Shown: one piece after another, positions 37,851 to 52,300 of the stretch
Layout of the letters: each line of letters begins with the position of its first letter
Numbering within the stretch: position 1 is the stretch's first letter
Assembly: GCA_022885665.1 (NCBI GenBank)
Contig: JAGQDJ010000103.1
Span: 124,001 to 188,000, forward strand
Origin: Triops longicaudatus
Taxonomy: Eukaryota; Arthropoda; Branchiopoda; Notostraca; Triopsidae
Direction: 5' to 3'
DNA length: 64,000 nt
Notes under the pieces: model-generated
The model's database searches: none
Told to the model about the DNA's origin: nothing
What the model saw: the letters and a program-made list of their open reading frames with translations, nothing else
Translations under genes and position numbers: made by a program

Positions 37851-40800
37851 TTATCAAAACAGCAAACAATTGCCCTTCTCTCCAACAACGGAAAACAAAA
37901 ATTCACCGGCCAATCTACATAATCACGACGAGTGTATCATTGGCTAATACTGAAAGTACGCGTTGAAAACGCCACGGCTCACAATTTGAGAACTCATGCT
38001 ATATAAAATAAAATAAAAAAACTAGCCTTCCATAGAAAATGTTTTCCCTTCCCAGAGAAAACGTCGAAAAGTCCTTTTTCGTGAAACCAGGAAACCACGT
38101 AAGGAATTTTCTTCACGTGGGCAGTGAAGAGCTGAGACAAGACAAAAGGTCTTTGATCTTTCTATTATTTTATTTTTATCCCTCCCCCTTTTTGGTGCTT
38201 CTGTTGGCCAGGCAGCACTACAATTCGGAAAGCTAACCAGTTCCTTTGTTTACAGCCTGGAGATACTATCACGAGCATTTCATCGGGGTCGAAGTTTAAT
38301 AAAGAAGCTGTAACTACTTTGGCTGCACTTTCCAAAAGCATTCCTCTGGATCTCGGCAAGAGGAGCCTTCAGGTGTTCTAGCATTAAATAAGCTCCCAGT
38401 TTGTAATTAGTCTACATTTACGAACCGTAATTCAGGAGAAATATATCTCCCCCTTATATCTTCGTGAAAACACAGGAATTAGCATGTGTCCGGGCGCTTA
38501 AACGAAAGTATAGGAGAAATGGAATGATGCTGCTGCTCAGCCTGAGTCCCAAGCAATTGTCACTAATGAGACTTTCCACTTGTGTTTTCCCTCCGTGTAA
38601 GCGTCAGGAATAATTGCTTAAAAGATAGGTTTAGAAAGCTTCCTACCTGGTGGATATTCTCTAAAGATATTCGGATCCCCAAGCATGCAAGCAAATGCTT
38701 ATTTCCCCGATTAGAATTACGTGGAATCGTGCCACAAAACGTGGTCTAATAGTTGCACTTGCAATGAAAAATGTTTTGGCAACCTTAAAGAAAACACAGG
38801 AACAAGAGACAAAAGAGATACAATGACCTTAATAAATAGTCTACGATTTTATCGGATGCCAGTTTTGGGTTCCTAAGCAGAGGAGTAATCACAGGAGATT
38901 GCCTTAATACATATCAGAGAACCCGATAACCACGGCTATGTGAACAATTTCCAGCCCACACTGAACCAATCGTAGAACATTTTTAGTGGAGTGATCTCCT
39001 TGAACTATAACGACTATTGATAGTTTGTTTATTTAAATTAATAAAATCTTTTTAGGAAGACACTGTCTTTTAAATATATTTGCTGTCTTCAGCATAGTAA
39101 AGTGCCGGTATGCATGTTGCTTGCGGGAAAAACAAAAGTTCACGACGCAGACCAAAAGTTCTAGGGTTCAGTCAAGGATCGTCAGTGTTCGCGCCTGACT
39201 TTCTAACGAGGCTCTTTTTTCAGGCTCGTTTTTCGGCAGTTCGCTAGATGCGACATCAGAGCCCCTAGTGAAGATGTTGCAGCTTTCGAATTCCGACGTT
39301 TGCCCCAACTAGGCGAACTAGGAGAAGTGTCGGAGTTATGTACGTTAAAAAAATGTGAGTCAAGGAAAATGAAGCCTAATATAAGTACGTCTGTTCTACC
39401 TCAGTTTTATTCAATTATTTTTGTTTAAGAATTGTTGTGTTGGCGTAGCTTTACCTTTCTGAAAAGCATCTTATTAATCACAAGAGTCACTCATCGCTGC
39501 GTAAAAAACGGCTATAAAGCGAGTGTAAAAGGCCCAAGAGACGGGAAATGCAATTTACAAAATATTTTAGGATTAAGCAAGGATCAAAAATCTAAAATTG
39601 TATGTATTATGGTTAAAACAAAAGTCATTCGTCAGGAAACATCCTTTGCACACTTTTCGCACATGTAACCTTGGCACGTTGCGGCTATTATTTCTGCGTA
39701 ATGAGCATTTAATGGAAGCCGGTAGTGTACTCAAATGAACTTAAACTGCACTATCAACATAAAAACCAGTAAGCTACACATAGTATTATACTAAGATATA
39801 CAGAGCGCTTGACATTAAACAACAAGTTGCAAATGAAAAACCGGCGTCAACTCCGCCGAGTTCAAGGTAATATGCCAACCTCGGTGATCGGAGCAAGGGA
39901 GCGGAAATTACTGGTAACTCTTATGGAATTTGTCGAATTAGCTGGGTTAATAAGATTAAGGGTACAATTCTGTGAACACGCTCTTTACTCAATTATCGTT
40001 GAGAATCAATACAGGGTGCTTTGTTCTTTGCTCTTTTGTAGGATTGCTTCACGTGTTGTGGAACCTTTCACTCTTCTAGCGGATGTATTAAAGGATAGTA
40101 AACAGACAAGTTATAGGTTTTATCTCCCGGTGTATATTCGAAAAAAAAAAAACTCGGGTCCTACTGCTTGTCGCTACCGTCATGTCTTAATTGCTGTGCA
40201 GCACAACTGGCCGTCAACTTAATTCCTGCTCAGACAGCGTGTTCATCAGTAGCCAAAAATGCGCAGAGGTAGAAAACGGGAGCTGGGAGAAAAGGGATCA
40301 GAAATTAATTTGGGAGGGGCTATATTCTTTGGTTTGACGTCACAGTTGTATACTCTTGAGGACCGATTAATAAAGCACGGCAGAATCTAAAGAGTAAAAG
40401 AATATTCCGGATTTCACAAGCTGCACAAACCCGAATCAGGAACCATTCGAGCTCCCTGCACCATCTTAACTTCTTAATTAAAAGGTACCCGTGTGTCAGA
40501 AGAGTCATATTAACAATTGTCTGTACCCTCCCTAGTCAAAACAAGTTTTTGGTGGGGCTTGTTAGATTTTGATTACAATCGGCGCAAAAATACTAATATA
40601 CTAATGATAACCAAGTAGAAACTGACGCTTTGCTGTTTTTTTTTCCACAACTAACGTAAGCTCACGTCTTTTGTCCGATTTCTTTATTTACACCGTCACT
40701 GTACAGAGACGACGTAAATAAAGAAATTAAACAACAGGAATAAGCCTAAGTCGACTACTTAAAAAAAAGTTTTGCTGTGTTTGACTTAGTGACTCGCACA

Positions 40801-43800
40801 ATCTAAAAGATTGCTTTTAGTAAAATTGTCATTAAATACCAGGCTCTCGTGTACCACATACCTTCACAGTTCATATTTCTTTCGTTTATAATCTGATGAG
40901 AAAGGTGATCTCTTCGTGGAATGCGTGCTTCAATAAGCTAATAGAGAGCACTATAGAGCAGCTGCGATCGTATAGCATTTTCCTCGCCGGTGTACCGGTG
41001 AGCCGTGTATCGGCAACAGCTCTTTATTTCCGCCTTCTATTTGGCACCGTTTGTTGAGACAACCTCACGTCCTAGACTCCTCCAGGCAAGCCTTTCAGAC
41101 GAACGATGGGTCAATAACGAGAGCTCAGATGGGCTTTTGTGAAGCTTCAAAGCAGCAGGAAAGTCTACAGCAGCTCGGAACATTTCTGCGACTTATGTCT
41201 TCGCTATTTCTTCGACCCTGGGCCTCTTTTCCACCTAGCCCAGAAATTGAGACGTTTCAAGCACAAATGCACACAAGGAAAATGGGCGGATGTTTAGTCA
41301 ACGCGAAAAAAAATCTGAAGACAGCTATTTGGTGGCCGTCCTTTTCTCTCAATGCCCTTTTTATTTCCAGATACTTGGATGCTATTGTGTCATTTTAACA
41401 ATATAGCTGGTGCCTAAAGCAGTTGCTTTACAGTGGTAAAAGAGGTTCAGAACAAGAATCAGATCACGGAAGGGAAACCGGGGTAGACGGATTAATTCCC
41501 AATTAATCAACTAAATCTGATAAATTTTCGCTTTCCTTCCGGGTCCCAAATGAAAACATTTTAACGTACTTGATCTGTGAGAAAGAAACTGAGCATGACG
41601 TTCGATTTCGGCAAACTAGCGAAAGATGACAAAGTGGAAGGATAGCATGAAGTAAGGGATACATGTTGCCTATATGCGCTTGCCCGAAGCGAGTAGCGAC
41701 TGTGATGGCGGAAATCATAACAGCGAGACTTCGTTGCATTTAAACCTCGTAAATAGCATGGTCGTGGAAGATGGTGTACAAATTACTATCCTGCGAAAGG
41801 AACTTAGCAGCTTGTTTTCGAATATTTTTTTCGTCGAATTGATACTGTCCCTTAATGCAATTTCTTACGTCAGCCAATATGTCCCCGAAAAATATCGAGA
41901 CAACACTTCCTAGCAAAACGTCGCACTGGTTCTAAATGACCATTAATTTTTTTAGTGTCTACGATATCTGAGCTCAACAAAACGTAGAAAAGCTAGAATT
42001 ATTTCACTGAATTTAAATGAAAAGGGCTCACTACCAAAAGGCATTTCAATCCAATTACTCCTCTTGGCTTCTGAGAATTCTTCGTTCAAACCGTTAAGAT
42101 GGAGCTTTCTATAGGTTCATTTGCGTACTTTTTAAAAAAAGAATCTCTGGTTTAGTGAAACTCCTAGTTCGCAAAGCAAGTTTTAGTAAGACTAGTGTGA
42201 TACGGTACTTAGAAGCCGCCAGATTTGAAATGTCCTCTCGGTACTTACGCTCACGGGCTGTTCCTTTTCATATTTTGCCTTTGGAATTATTTTTGCACCC
42301 AGTAATACTCAATAAATCTCTGCACTGATTAAACGAAAAGAAATATGCAATAGGGGTTGATTCCAAAATAAAATTATTGAAATTGACCGCTCTGGAGGAG
42401 TCATTTATGACACTTGAAATGTCAAGGATTTTTTTTTTTAAAAAAAAAGAGGTAGAAAGGAAAGTGGTGTAAGAGATTCGAAGACTATTTCAATTTTTTT
42501 TTTTATTTAGGCTGGACTAGAAAGATAGGTTTGTCAGCGTTCGAATCATGGTTTGCTAATTAAGACATTTTCCCACTTGTTCTTGAAAATAGATAAACTA
42601 CCTCTGCTGTCCTTGTAAGCATATTAGCCTTCACTTCTTGTCAAGAAATTAACTTGGAACCGAGACACTCGACGAGTAATTTGAAAACTTTCCCCCTTGG
42701 CTACAAACTTGTGTTTTTAGTCAAAACCCGTCTACCAAACCAAGATTTGCGGTCAGAGAAGCCGAGAATAATGCCGATCTTTGTTATGTTAAGGTACTTA
42801 CCCGTTCTCTTCTTGTGTATAGTCGCGCTTTTCACCAGATAAGTCATAAGCATGACCGAACATATTGATTACGTCTCAAGAATCTCTCTTCTCTCTCAGC
42901 CCGAGCTGAAGCACTTCCAGTAAATATACCTCCCATAGTTCTAGTCTTTCTCTTTTACTCTAAAAAAGGACCAGAATGAAAAAAGGCGGACAGGCAATTT
43001 CGAAGGAATTCTTTTTCTTGGGTTTCCACTAAAATTACATAGATGAATCGTGGGTGAGATATCCTCCTAAATCCGGGCAAGGGAAGAAAAGAGCAAAAGA
43101 AATAGTGAATAATGGATTTTCGTACCTCTCAAACACTATAATGCAGAAAATTTATCAAAGCTAGTCGATCGACAGCCGCTCGACACCCAGTCACCTTTTC
43201 AGAGGCCAGAACCTTGCAATTAAAATCCCGTTGAACCTGCGAGCGACTCAGGAGAAAAACCTTGCAATTTCTACCCCGTCTCAATTCTTTTGCCAAATCC
43301 CAGCGACAATTGGAATAAAAACCGCTCAAATTTCCTTTCGGAATGCTGTCAATAGATTCCGTCTCTCTTTTTGTTTGGCCTCGTTCTTTCCCTTGGGTGC
43401 CTCTTATCTATCTATGGCCTTGCTTATTGGGATGCTTGACAGTGAAGGCAAAGACGTCAAGTAGGACACTCACTGTGGAACTTCACATCATATAAGAAGA
43501 AGAAAGAGCCTCATCATAAAAGCAATCGACGTCGCCTAAGCTTCTTCTCGTAAATTTCGGGTTAGAACTTTCAAGGCTTCATAACAAGCACCAAAAACAA
43601 CGATAACAGTGCGAAGTTTCTTCACGGACCACACATTTTTCAATTCATGCCTTCCGTACTGAAAGAAATGCCAAGTCGCGAGTATGTAGAAGCAATACTC
43701 CTTTTTTATCCGTATCTTAGAAACAACGTTGTATTAAAGCTATCACGCTTGCTCGTGACTACAAGTCATGCCGTTTTAAGTTTGGCTTACCAACACTGTC

Positions 43801-44742
43801 CCATATTTTTTTTTCACTGGATCAGTGATCCTGGTCGATCGTTTTCTATCTCTGTTCGATCCAATGTCGATCCGGCAAATGTTAATAAAACTAGGTCCGG
43901 ATGGAGAACATTTTAGATCCGATCTTCTAGCTAAATTGTAAAATTGTAACAATTGACCGGATTGCCCTAGCCAGCAATCTTGGCGATTCGAGTGTCGCCA
44001 TGCGTGGATCCGATGAAGTCAGATTCGCATTCTGCGAGAAATCAGGATTTTGGCATTTTTATCGTCACCTTCAAAAACACGCATTGTTGTCACTTTCTTC
44101 AATGTTTTTCTACAGTAGTTTTCTTGAGTCCCTAGCAGTTCTATCACAGAATATTCTGTATTAATCTCATGCAACTTAACCACTTATAACCCTCATTCAA
44201 CTCTACAAGACGGAGGATTTGTGTTATCGGCCAATACGCATCAATATAATAATAGCCACGTGTATCCTCGGCAGTCAATGAAATAATTCTCCACTCAAGG
44301 CTGATTAGATCGGAGTTTTTGCGAGAAAGTCAAGGTAAACCTAGCCGATATAAAAAAGTAAAAGATTTCTCCAAAATTTAAAAAGATCATATTCAAGCTT
44401 CAAAAGAATATAACTTTACCTGTGCATATGTACAAAAAGTGCATTGAAACCTTAAAAGAACGTATATAAAACTAGGCGTATCATATAGAAGAATCATTTC
44501 GCGTATATCAGAGCAATTATTACATTATTGGCACGAATGTTGACAAGCTGGAAGAGGGCATTATCCGGTAAGCCATTAGCATTTTTGGTACCATTCTTTA
44601 CAGTATAGGACGACTGAATCAACTGGGCGTTTCATGTAGCCTCAGTAATCCGCAAAAAAATCCACTAAACATCATGGTGTAATGCCAAGCTTTCCTAAAG
44701 GAGACCAAACATTTCTGCTGAGTGACCATAGTAAGCTGCAAC

Positions 44743-44889
44743 CAGGGCCGTAACCAGGAGTTTGAGGGTTCGGTGGGAGTTTTGCCCTAAGCATTTTTTT
44801 GGGGACATTTGGCATTTCCCTATCTATAAAGTAAACATTTCGGGGGGGAGGGGGGTCAAACCCCCCACTCCCCAAGAAATACGGCCTTG
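44743..44889. mobile_element. hAT-type MITE with perfect 8-bp target duplication
   Basis: 147-bp element. It starts CAGGGCCGTA and ends TACGGCCTTG (near-perfect inverted repeat) and is flanked on both sides by GCTGCAAC (44735-44742 and 44890-44897). An 8-bp duplication with CAGGG-type ends is the hAT superfamily signature. The interior carries G and C homopolymer runs able to pair with each other. It has no coding capacity. It lies 1.5 kb upstream of the receptor start codon, inside its presumed regulatory region. Confidence 0.8.
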
Positions 44890-46362
44890 GCTGCAACTCA
44901 TGGCAAAAACAGTGAGACTAACTTTGACAAGGAACAAGCAGCTCTTCGTCGTTGCAAAAGGAAGACTAACGTCTTTACAAAATTGTGAGACGTACACTTA
45001 AAAAAACCTGCCTCCTTTAGTTACTGCGTAGCAAACTACTTTCTGCATGAAGTTCTTTTGCGTGGAAAAGAAAGAGTACAACAAATCTTTTTTTTCGGTT
45101 GCACTCACTGAGGTGATTGTCATTTTTGCTGCACTGATTTTAGAAAACAAGCCAGGAAACCTCGTTAGCTAACCTTTGCATTACTTGTCTTGCATGTTCA
45201 CTGCAACAGAGCAATTTTGAATCGAAAAGGAAAAAGTTATCACGCATTCCTTTGAACTTGCTTACCAAATTTGCAATGTACCGTGGTTAAACAGACCGTA
45301 AAGTTTTAGATTTATGTGTAAGCTACTCTCAGCAATTAAAATCCTGTTGGTATGTCTTTATTCCGTTTTTAACTACTCTTTAACATTTTACACATTCCAG
45401 GTTCTTCAGTGAGTAAGTATCTTTAGTTCTGGGTCACCTGTAGTGCTCGTGTGGGCGGGCTTCTATGTCAATGACGCATATAAATAAATACTTAGCGCAT
45501 GTTGTTGTGTTCATGACAGGTGCGCTGCTGGTGCTCAAACGAAAAGCAGCTGAGACTAACATCTGCCGTCGGTAGCTGCCAGTGCAACGATTTTAATGTG
45601 CGCAAGAGGTACACCGAATTCTCCGACACTACGCTTGGAGATCGCAAAATTTCCCTGGTTGACTTTAATCGTCGTGACAGTCAACACAAGACGAGCTCTA
45701 CTGCCGTAACTTCCTTGTCGATTCCAAACAATCTTCGACCTGGCTGCTCCGATCAGACGGGTTCCGAGGCGATCTTGGCAAGCGATTGTTTAAATTGGCA
45801 CTGGTTGTGAAATAAGTATTAATCTTGTCAGAAGGTGCGGTGCCTGCATCTGTGCTATTGATCTCTTTTCGGGTTCTGTATACATTGCCGTGTTGAGACG
45901 AAGAAACGTCGGGCGACGAGATGCAGAACTTTCTGTCTCGCTCTGTCTCTCGCTAGCTCGCCTGCTCGCTTTCTATTCAATCAAAGCCAAAGGGCCAGGA
46001 AGAAAACAGCTGCACAAGTGCGCAAGAGAGACCACGCTGGGAGCTCCCGGACTGAACTGTGTTTCAAAGTTTCAGTAGGCTTCCAAGAAAAACTCCACGA
46101 ACCTTACGCCAAGATACCGTCTGAAGAAGGAATTTCACTCCTCGACTGCTTTTCCGACCACTTAAGCCAATTATCTAAATAAACATTGAACGTTCACTCA
46201 TGCACCTGCGCGTCTCTAACCTAACGAAACTCCAACGTAGTTCAAGAGTGCCCATTATGATCATCAGTTCCGCAAGTCCGGCATTTGTATACGAACATGT
46301 CAAGAATGCGTGATTTAATACTGCAATAGAGCCGTGCTGGAGCCACCGTGCTTCATGCCACC

Positions 46363-49300
46363 ATGTCGACATCTTTTTGGTGGCCAGAGGTGCCCTCGGG
46401 TGTGGCGCCCTGGGTTTACAATGCATCGTTGGGAACCCGGTACATACCAGGTATCGGGCCTAGCGAGGTAGCCACACAGTCACTAACTACGTTCACATCG
46501 CTACCTGCTATGACTTTCAGCCCATTTCCCACCGAGGCTGGACGCGGCGGCAGTGGGTTTGGGCTCGGGAATACTGGCAATGCATCGTTTATAATAGACG
46601 ATCCTTGGCCATCTACTCTGCCGCCATCGCCATCGTCGACCAACATGACCGTGGAAGCAGACGATGGGTATTCGTTACCTGAGATGGTGCTCATTACCAT
46701 AGTGGCGGGGTTCTTGTGTTTGCTCACTGTTGTGGGTAACTGTATGGTGATGATTTCGTTCAAGATTGACAAGCAGCTGCAGACGATCTCGAATTATTTT
46801 TTGTTCAGTTTAGCCGTTGCGGACTTCGTAGTAGGATTCTTTTCAATGCCCATTTTTACGGCGTACATTTTAACCGGACGGTGGCTACTGGGACCTCATC
46901 TATGTGACACATGGTTGGCAGTAGATTACTTGGCCTCCAATGCGTCTGTGCTCAATCTTCTCATCATCAGTTTCGACAGGTAAGGCCTTATAATGTCTGA
47001 ACAGGCTTGGCGACACGCGATATCAAGCTAGCGTCGAAGAGGCAGACTCGCTGGTACTTCATTCGAAGTACTCCTAGCTTATTCAAGTGTGAAGAACCCG
47101 CAATGCAAATGTTCCCCTTCACCCCTTGTTTTTTCTTTTGAGTACACCCCGTACTTCGACCTCCTCGGATGTTTCAGTAATTCACGCTTTTGCACATCGA
47201 ACCTTAGGCGAACATTCTTGGGCGTACGGGATACCTTTTAGAAACGAGAGAACTAATCGATAAGAGCCCAAGGCAACGTGCCGATATAATGAGTGAAGTT
47301 TTTCAAGTTATCAATACTTGCATACTTGTAAAACTAGTTTCGACTAGTTGGAGTTTCCGTGTAGTGAAATAAAAGTAGCCTTAAAAAAATAATATAAAAC
47401 CATCGTCCAATGCCGTCATCCTAGTAAACTGAGCTTGTAGTGGCGGATACCGATGAGACGCCAGCCCGTCGTTCAATCATTTTAGAATTGTCGCTCCGTC
47501 AACTTGTAATTGCTTGAATAGAAAACGTCGTCAGATCCAAGATAGAATTTCCAACTAACAAAGATGTCGGACGTGGATAATAGGCTTATTTTACGCTGCA
47601 TGTTTGTTTTTCGTAGTTTACATAATAGTGAACGTGTTTCGTAGGCCTACTATAGGCTACATTGTCCAATTTTTAGTACTTCTTGAATTTCTTCAGAAGC
47701 CTTTCCGCCATCTTAAATTTTCCACAGGTTACACGTACCGTAATGAGCTGTGGGGAAGAAAACGTACAGGAAAAATCACGGAGGTCTAATTAGGTCTCCC
47801 GAGGCTGATTTACCTTAATTCGAGTGTGAAAGAGCTTGATCAGCCGGTTGCCAGGTGAAATGTAGGCTGCGAAATTTAAAACTACACGGTTTAAAACTAT
47901 CTTGCAACATAAGCCACTTTTACGAAAGGTACAGCGAAAATAGAACGTTCTTTGCACACAATTTGGTGATATGTCTTAAAAAATATAATGTTATGAACAA
48001 AGTACTGGAGAAACTGTTGGATTGGGCGGACGTTCCTTTAGCTAGTCTCTTAAGGCTCTTCATTCGCAGACAAAAACGTGGGAAAAATTCAGTGAATCCG
48101 TAGTGGGAATTAAAGTATATCTGCATTCTCATTGACTTTTATTTTTTATTTCTCCAACGAAGGAACTTATTCATAAATAGGTTTATTTATCAGCAAAATC
48201 TAGTAACAAAAATTTTCTGCATCATTTCGCTAAAATCTCGTACGTCGCAGTTTGCCATTTTTCGTTATAAAATTTTAAATTTCCCGGCCTACCTTTCACT
48301 TCGTAACGTGTTGGTCAAGCTCCTTCACCCCTTAATGAAGGTAAATCAGCCTCGGGGGTCCTAATTAGAACTCTGATTTGCTCCGTACAGTTGTTTGGTT
48401 GGCAACAGTACTTGATGCTCAGATTTGTATGCATAGCATCATTTAATTCTCATTTCTTGATATCAAAATCATCTCCTAAGCTTGATAGCACGACTTTCCC
48501 TACTTTACTTCCTAAGCCTGTTTGATGTATCGAGCTATTTCTAGGGCTGTGCTCTTTGCATCTAGCAAAGTAGATAAGGTTTTGGCGCCTCGGCGGATTT
48601 TGGAGGTAGCTGGCGGTATAAGAATCTGTACACTGAAATCCGTGTCTGACGTCACGAAGTACTAAGAACTTCCTTTAAACTATAGGACCGAAGTAAACTA
48701 AAACTTTTGTCGGCTTTATTCTTTCTTAAAATTCGAGGCGCACAACTGTACCACCCACCTACTGTGCTTCTTTCAAAAGTGTACAAAAACGTCACTTACT
48801 AAGCTGCTTAAATTTCCGGCGAAGGGGGGAGCAGAGCAGCTATAGATTTTTCTTCCTGAACTGTTGAAAGCTAGCCAGAGTTTGCTTAGGAAATAACAAG
48901 GAAAGAAGCGCTATCTGAGGCTCCTTATTTCCGAAACACCTCCAGTTCTTGCGTACATGATGTTCGTGTTTATCGTAATCAAGGCAACTGGTTTGAGAAT
49001 AGAATTCCGCTTTTTAAGAACGCAAAGCCCTGTTTGCCACGTCCGATTTCCTTCACTAGTCAGAATACGTGTATATATGTCATCCAAAACACCTGAAAGC
49101 CTTGCATAATGTAAAACTTCCTAGGTGAATATCATATAAATGACTTGGCTGGGTCCAATGACTGCGCATTACGGTATCCAAAAAAAATATATACACTTAT
49201 AGTGCATGAAAATAACTCCTTTTCAGCCTTAAAAAGGGCCGCATTCATTTACACTGTTTTCTCTTCTAGGTACTTCTCAGTCACGCGTCCGCTGACGTAT

Positions 49301-52300
49301 CGGGCTAGGCGAACTCCGCGGCGGGCTGGTATCATGATAGCCGCTGCCTGGGTGATTTCTCTGGTACTTTGGCCGCCTTGGATCTACTCTTGGCCCTACA
49401 TCGAAGGCACACGGACGGTGCCAGAAGGTAAGAAAAATACCCCAATCGCGAAAGAGAAAAGAAGGATAAGGCAGGCCTGACATTGTGCTGGATGCAGCAA
49501 AAGAAAACTATACATAAGACAGGAGCTGAACATATGGTGTTCGCTTTTCTAGGAACTCGTTCTCTATGTTTTTATACTTCTTTTTCTTTTCCCGTGCTTG
49601 GACTACACCACAAGTCCTCTGAAAAAAATCTAAATGGCAAGCTAATGAGGAGGGTCAGCAGAGGTCTCTGGTCGCGTAGCAACCGTGAAGACCTGATATT
49701 TGTCTTGGGTTAGGGAACATTACGAGCCTCGATTCAGCAGTTTTTCCTTGTCGCTGAATGATCTTGGCAGATACTGCCAATGGCTACTATACCCATTCGG
49801 TGGGGTTATTGTTTAGCCGCGGTCCATGGACCACTGGACGTCCAAACCACAATTTCTCTAGTACTAAGTAGTTATGGCACGCCAGAAGCTTTTCTACCAA
49901 TATTCGATTTACGGCAGCAGCCAGAATCTTTTCACTAAGGCTTATCCACTTACGCTCGGTGTCAGTGGCGCCACTTCGAAGCTGGGCCAGGAGCGCAAGC
50001 GCGCGATGGTTTTTGCTTGTGACAATGTAAATCCCATTTTTTTTAAATGTGTGTTGCTACTCGCTGATTCAGGATTGAAAATGTATCTTTCCAATATTCA
50101 TTGTCATAGTAAAAAAAAGTCAGGTAGGACTAGTGGTTAGGCCTGAGACATTTTTAGAGTTCTATCTGGATCCACAGAAACCTGAAGTACTATAAAATTC
50201 CAAAAACAGTCCCCCGCAATCAAGCAGAAGAGAGGGCAAAATGAAAAATCCATATTTGGTCGAAGGTACATCCATCTGCCCTGCGTATAATTGATTTTTC
50301 TCGGCTACCGTTGTGAAAGGAAACTCACATGATAAGGAGGCAAACCTAGGCTAATCAAATAAAGGGTTGTAGTATAATGGTTGAGTGGATCAAGAGGTTG
50401 AAAGAAATATGTTCTAATGTCATATTTATGACGATGGAAGGAAAAAAACAGTCAAGGTTTCGCTGTGATAGTCAGTTTGCAATTACGCGTAGTTACTGTG
50501 TGTACATGAAATGTGATTAACCTTCGCAAATCATAAGGGAAGTATTTCTTTCATAATTAATAAAATACGTAAGCACTTTATATAATTATGCGTAGGACTA
50601 GGTCTAACAATCATGGATTTTTTTTAAATGTTATGGTCTAAGACTTCCTTAAAAGATCACAAAATTGTAATACGTTTCGCTAAAATTAATTTTCTTTGAA
50701 AATGGATTCCATTGTTAAGCCAAAGAAATACAAATCTCGTAGTTCAGTGACGCAGTCTCAAACCCCGTGTGATCCCGTATACGATCAATGTTACGAAGCG
50801 AAACAGCTAAACCAGGGAAGTTAAAAACATCTGATTTTCGAAAGTAAACAGAAGGATAACTTTACAAATTCTTCATGCATTTAGCAGCACGGCATAATAA
50901 GAATTTAGTTCGGGAGGGTTTTAACCATGTGCAATTTTGTTGGACATTTGGCCTATCTTTCCCACTATAAACAAAACTTTCCGGGGGGATGGGAGTCAAA
51001 CCCCCACAATCGCCCTAAATAATTGCTAGTATGCCAAAAACCTCAAATGTAGTTTCTGTAGTTCGTTATTGAATGTAATTTGCGTTTATGGACGGCTACA
51101 ATTTGGCTGTTCTGAGATCCTTGTGGGTCCTGATAGCGGTGGAAAAAAAAATAACGTACAATGTTAATGAAATTTTTTTAGCGAAAAATGTTATAGTTTT
51201 ATTGTTCTTATATGGTCAGAAATAGAAATATCTGAGTTCTACTGTGCCATTAAATACAGTTTAGGCTTTTAAGTGAGCAAAAAAGTAAAACACGATATTT
51301 CTCAATTTTCACGGAATAGTCACGTATAGTAGTCCAGTAAAATTCTGTAGTAGTAGCATTTAATCCTTGCTAACTTGTCAAACTAGCGACCATATTTCTT
51401 TCAATAGCGCTGTACAAGAAATATATTTTACACAAATGTTTGTTAGCTCGTCCACAGTTGTGTGTGAAAGAAATAGGCCACGGTTATGTATCCTTTGAGA
51501 GGAGGACAAAATAAGCTATAACAATAACTAACAGCGATAATGAAATGAATAAGATAAAGTGAAGACATTATCGGGTCGTTGGCGTTGTCGCTTAATTATC
51601 ATTATGTAGTCCGTCAAGAATTTGAAACGATATAACGGTCGACCTAGGGCAGGTGTGTGAGCCGAACGTAGATGGATGCAATGAGTTTGTTTTTTCTATA
51701 ATATCTGCTACCAGATTTATAATGACAATAGTTCAGTTGTTGGTGATTGAAAAGGGTAAAACGGTATTTATCATCTTTGACCAATCCAGGCTATCATCGG
51801 AAGCGAATTTCTATCCAACTCAATTTCGTGATCCGCATATTTGCGTAAAATTTGATGGGTCACTGGAAACGGAGGCCATGAAAGAGACGAAAAACTTAAA
51901 AAAATAGAAGAAAAATGCAACAGCTGCCACTCCATTACACCGAAGGCCCCTACGACCCATATTCTGTGCCTCATAACTTTTCACGCTGACTTATACGCCA
52001 CATTTTTTCTATTATAGGGCAGTGTTATATTCAGTTCATCGAAACAAACAACTACATTACTTTTGGGACGGCTATTGCTGCCTTTTACGTCCCTGTCACT
52101 GTCATGTGTGTGCTCTACTGGCGTATCTGGAGAGAGACGGAGCAACGTCAAAAGGATTTGTCGAATCTGCAAGCTGGCAAAAAGGACGACAGTCATCGGT
52201 CCAATTCTAGGTAATTTCCCAAAACATCTCTTGATTCAATCTTGTATTTCCTCTGCGATATACTCAAAATATATCGGATTGAAAAGTTCCACGAATTGCT

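Larger units (their letters stand above)
16654..46362. other. Gene desert between RPB7 and the muscarinic receptor
   Basis: About 30 kb with no supported coding gene. Open frames rarely exceed 130 codons, show no domains and mostly overlap on opposite strands; the longest (19176-19751 minus, 191 codons) is low in recognisable signal. It contains the repeat elements listed separately (22019-22682, 24120-24345, 24584-24903, 44743-44889), some hairpins, and a purine-rich tract near 35085-35134. The upstream regulatory sequence, and probably the noncoding first exons, of the receptor gene should lie here. Candidate regions are 45850-46150 (CT-rich) and 19200-19760. Confidence 0.6.

Noticed and set aside
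39809..40222. 137-codon plus-strand open frame
   Set aside because: No domain or splice context recognised, and the frame runs through a run of A near its end; treated as chance.
42429..42449. Long T-run followed by A-run
   Set aside because: Homopolymer low complexity; self-complementary but not informative.
50368..50440. tRNA-like start (GTAGTATAATGGTTGAGTGG)
   Set aside because: Resembles a D-arm region, but no anticodon stem, TPsiC arm or acceptor pairing follows.
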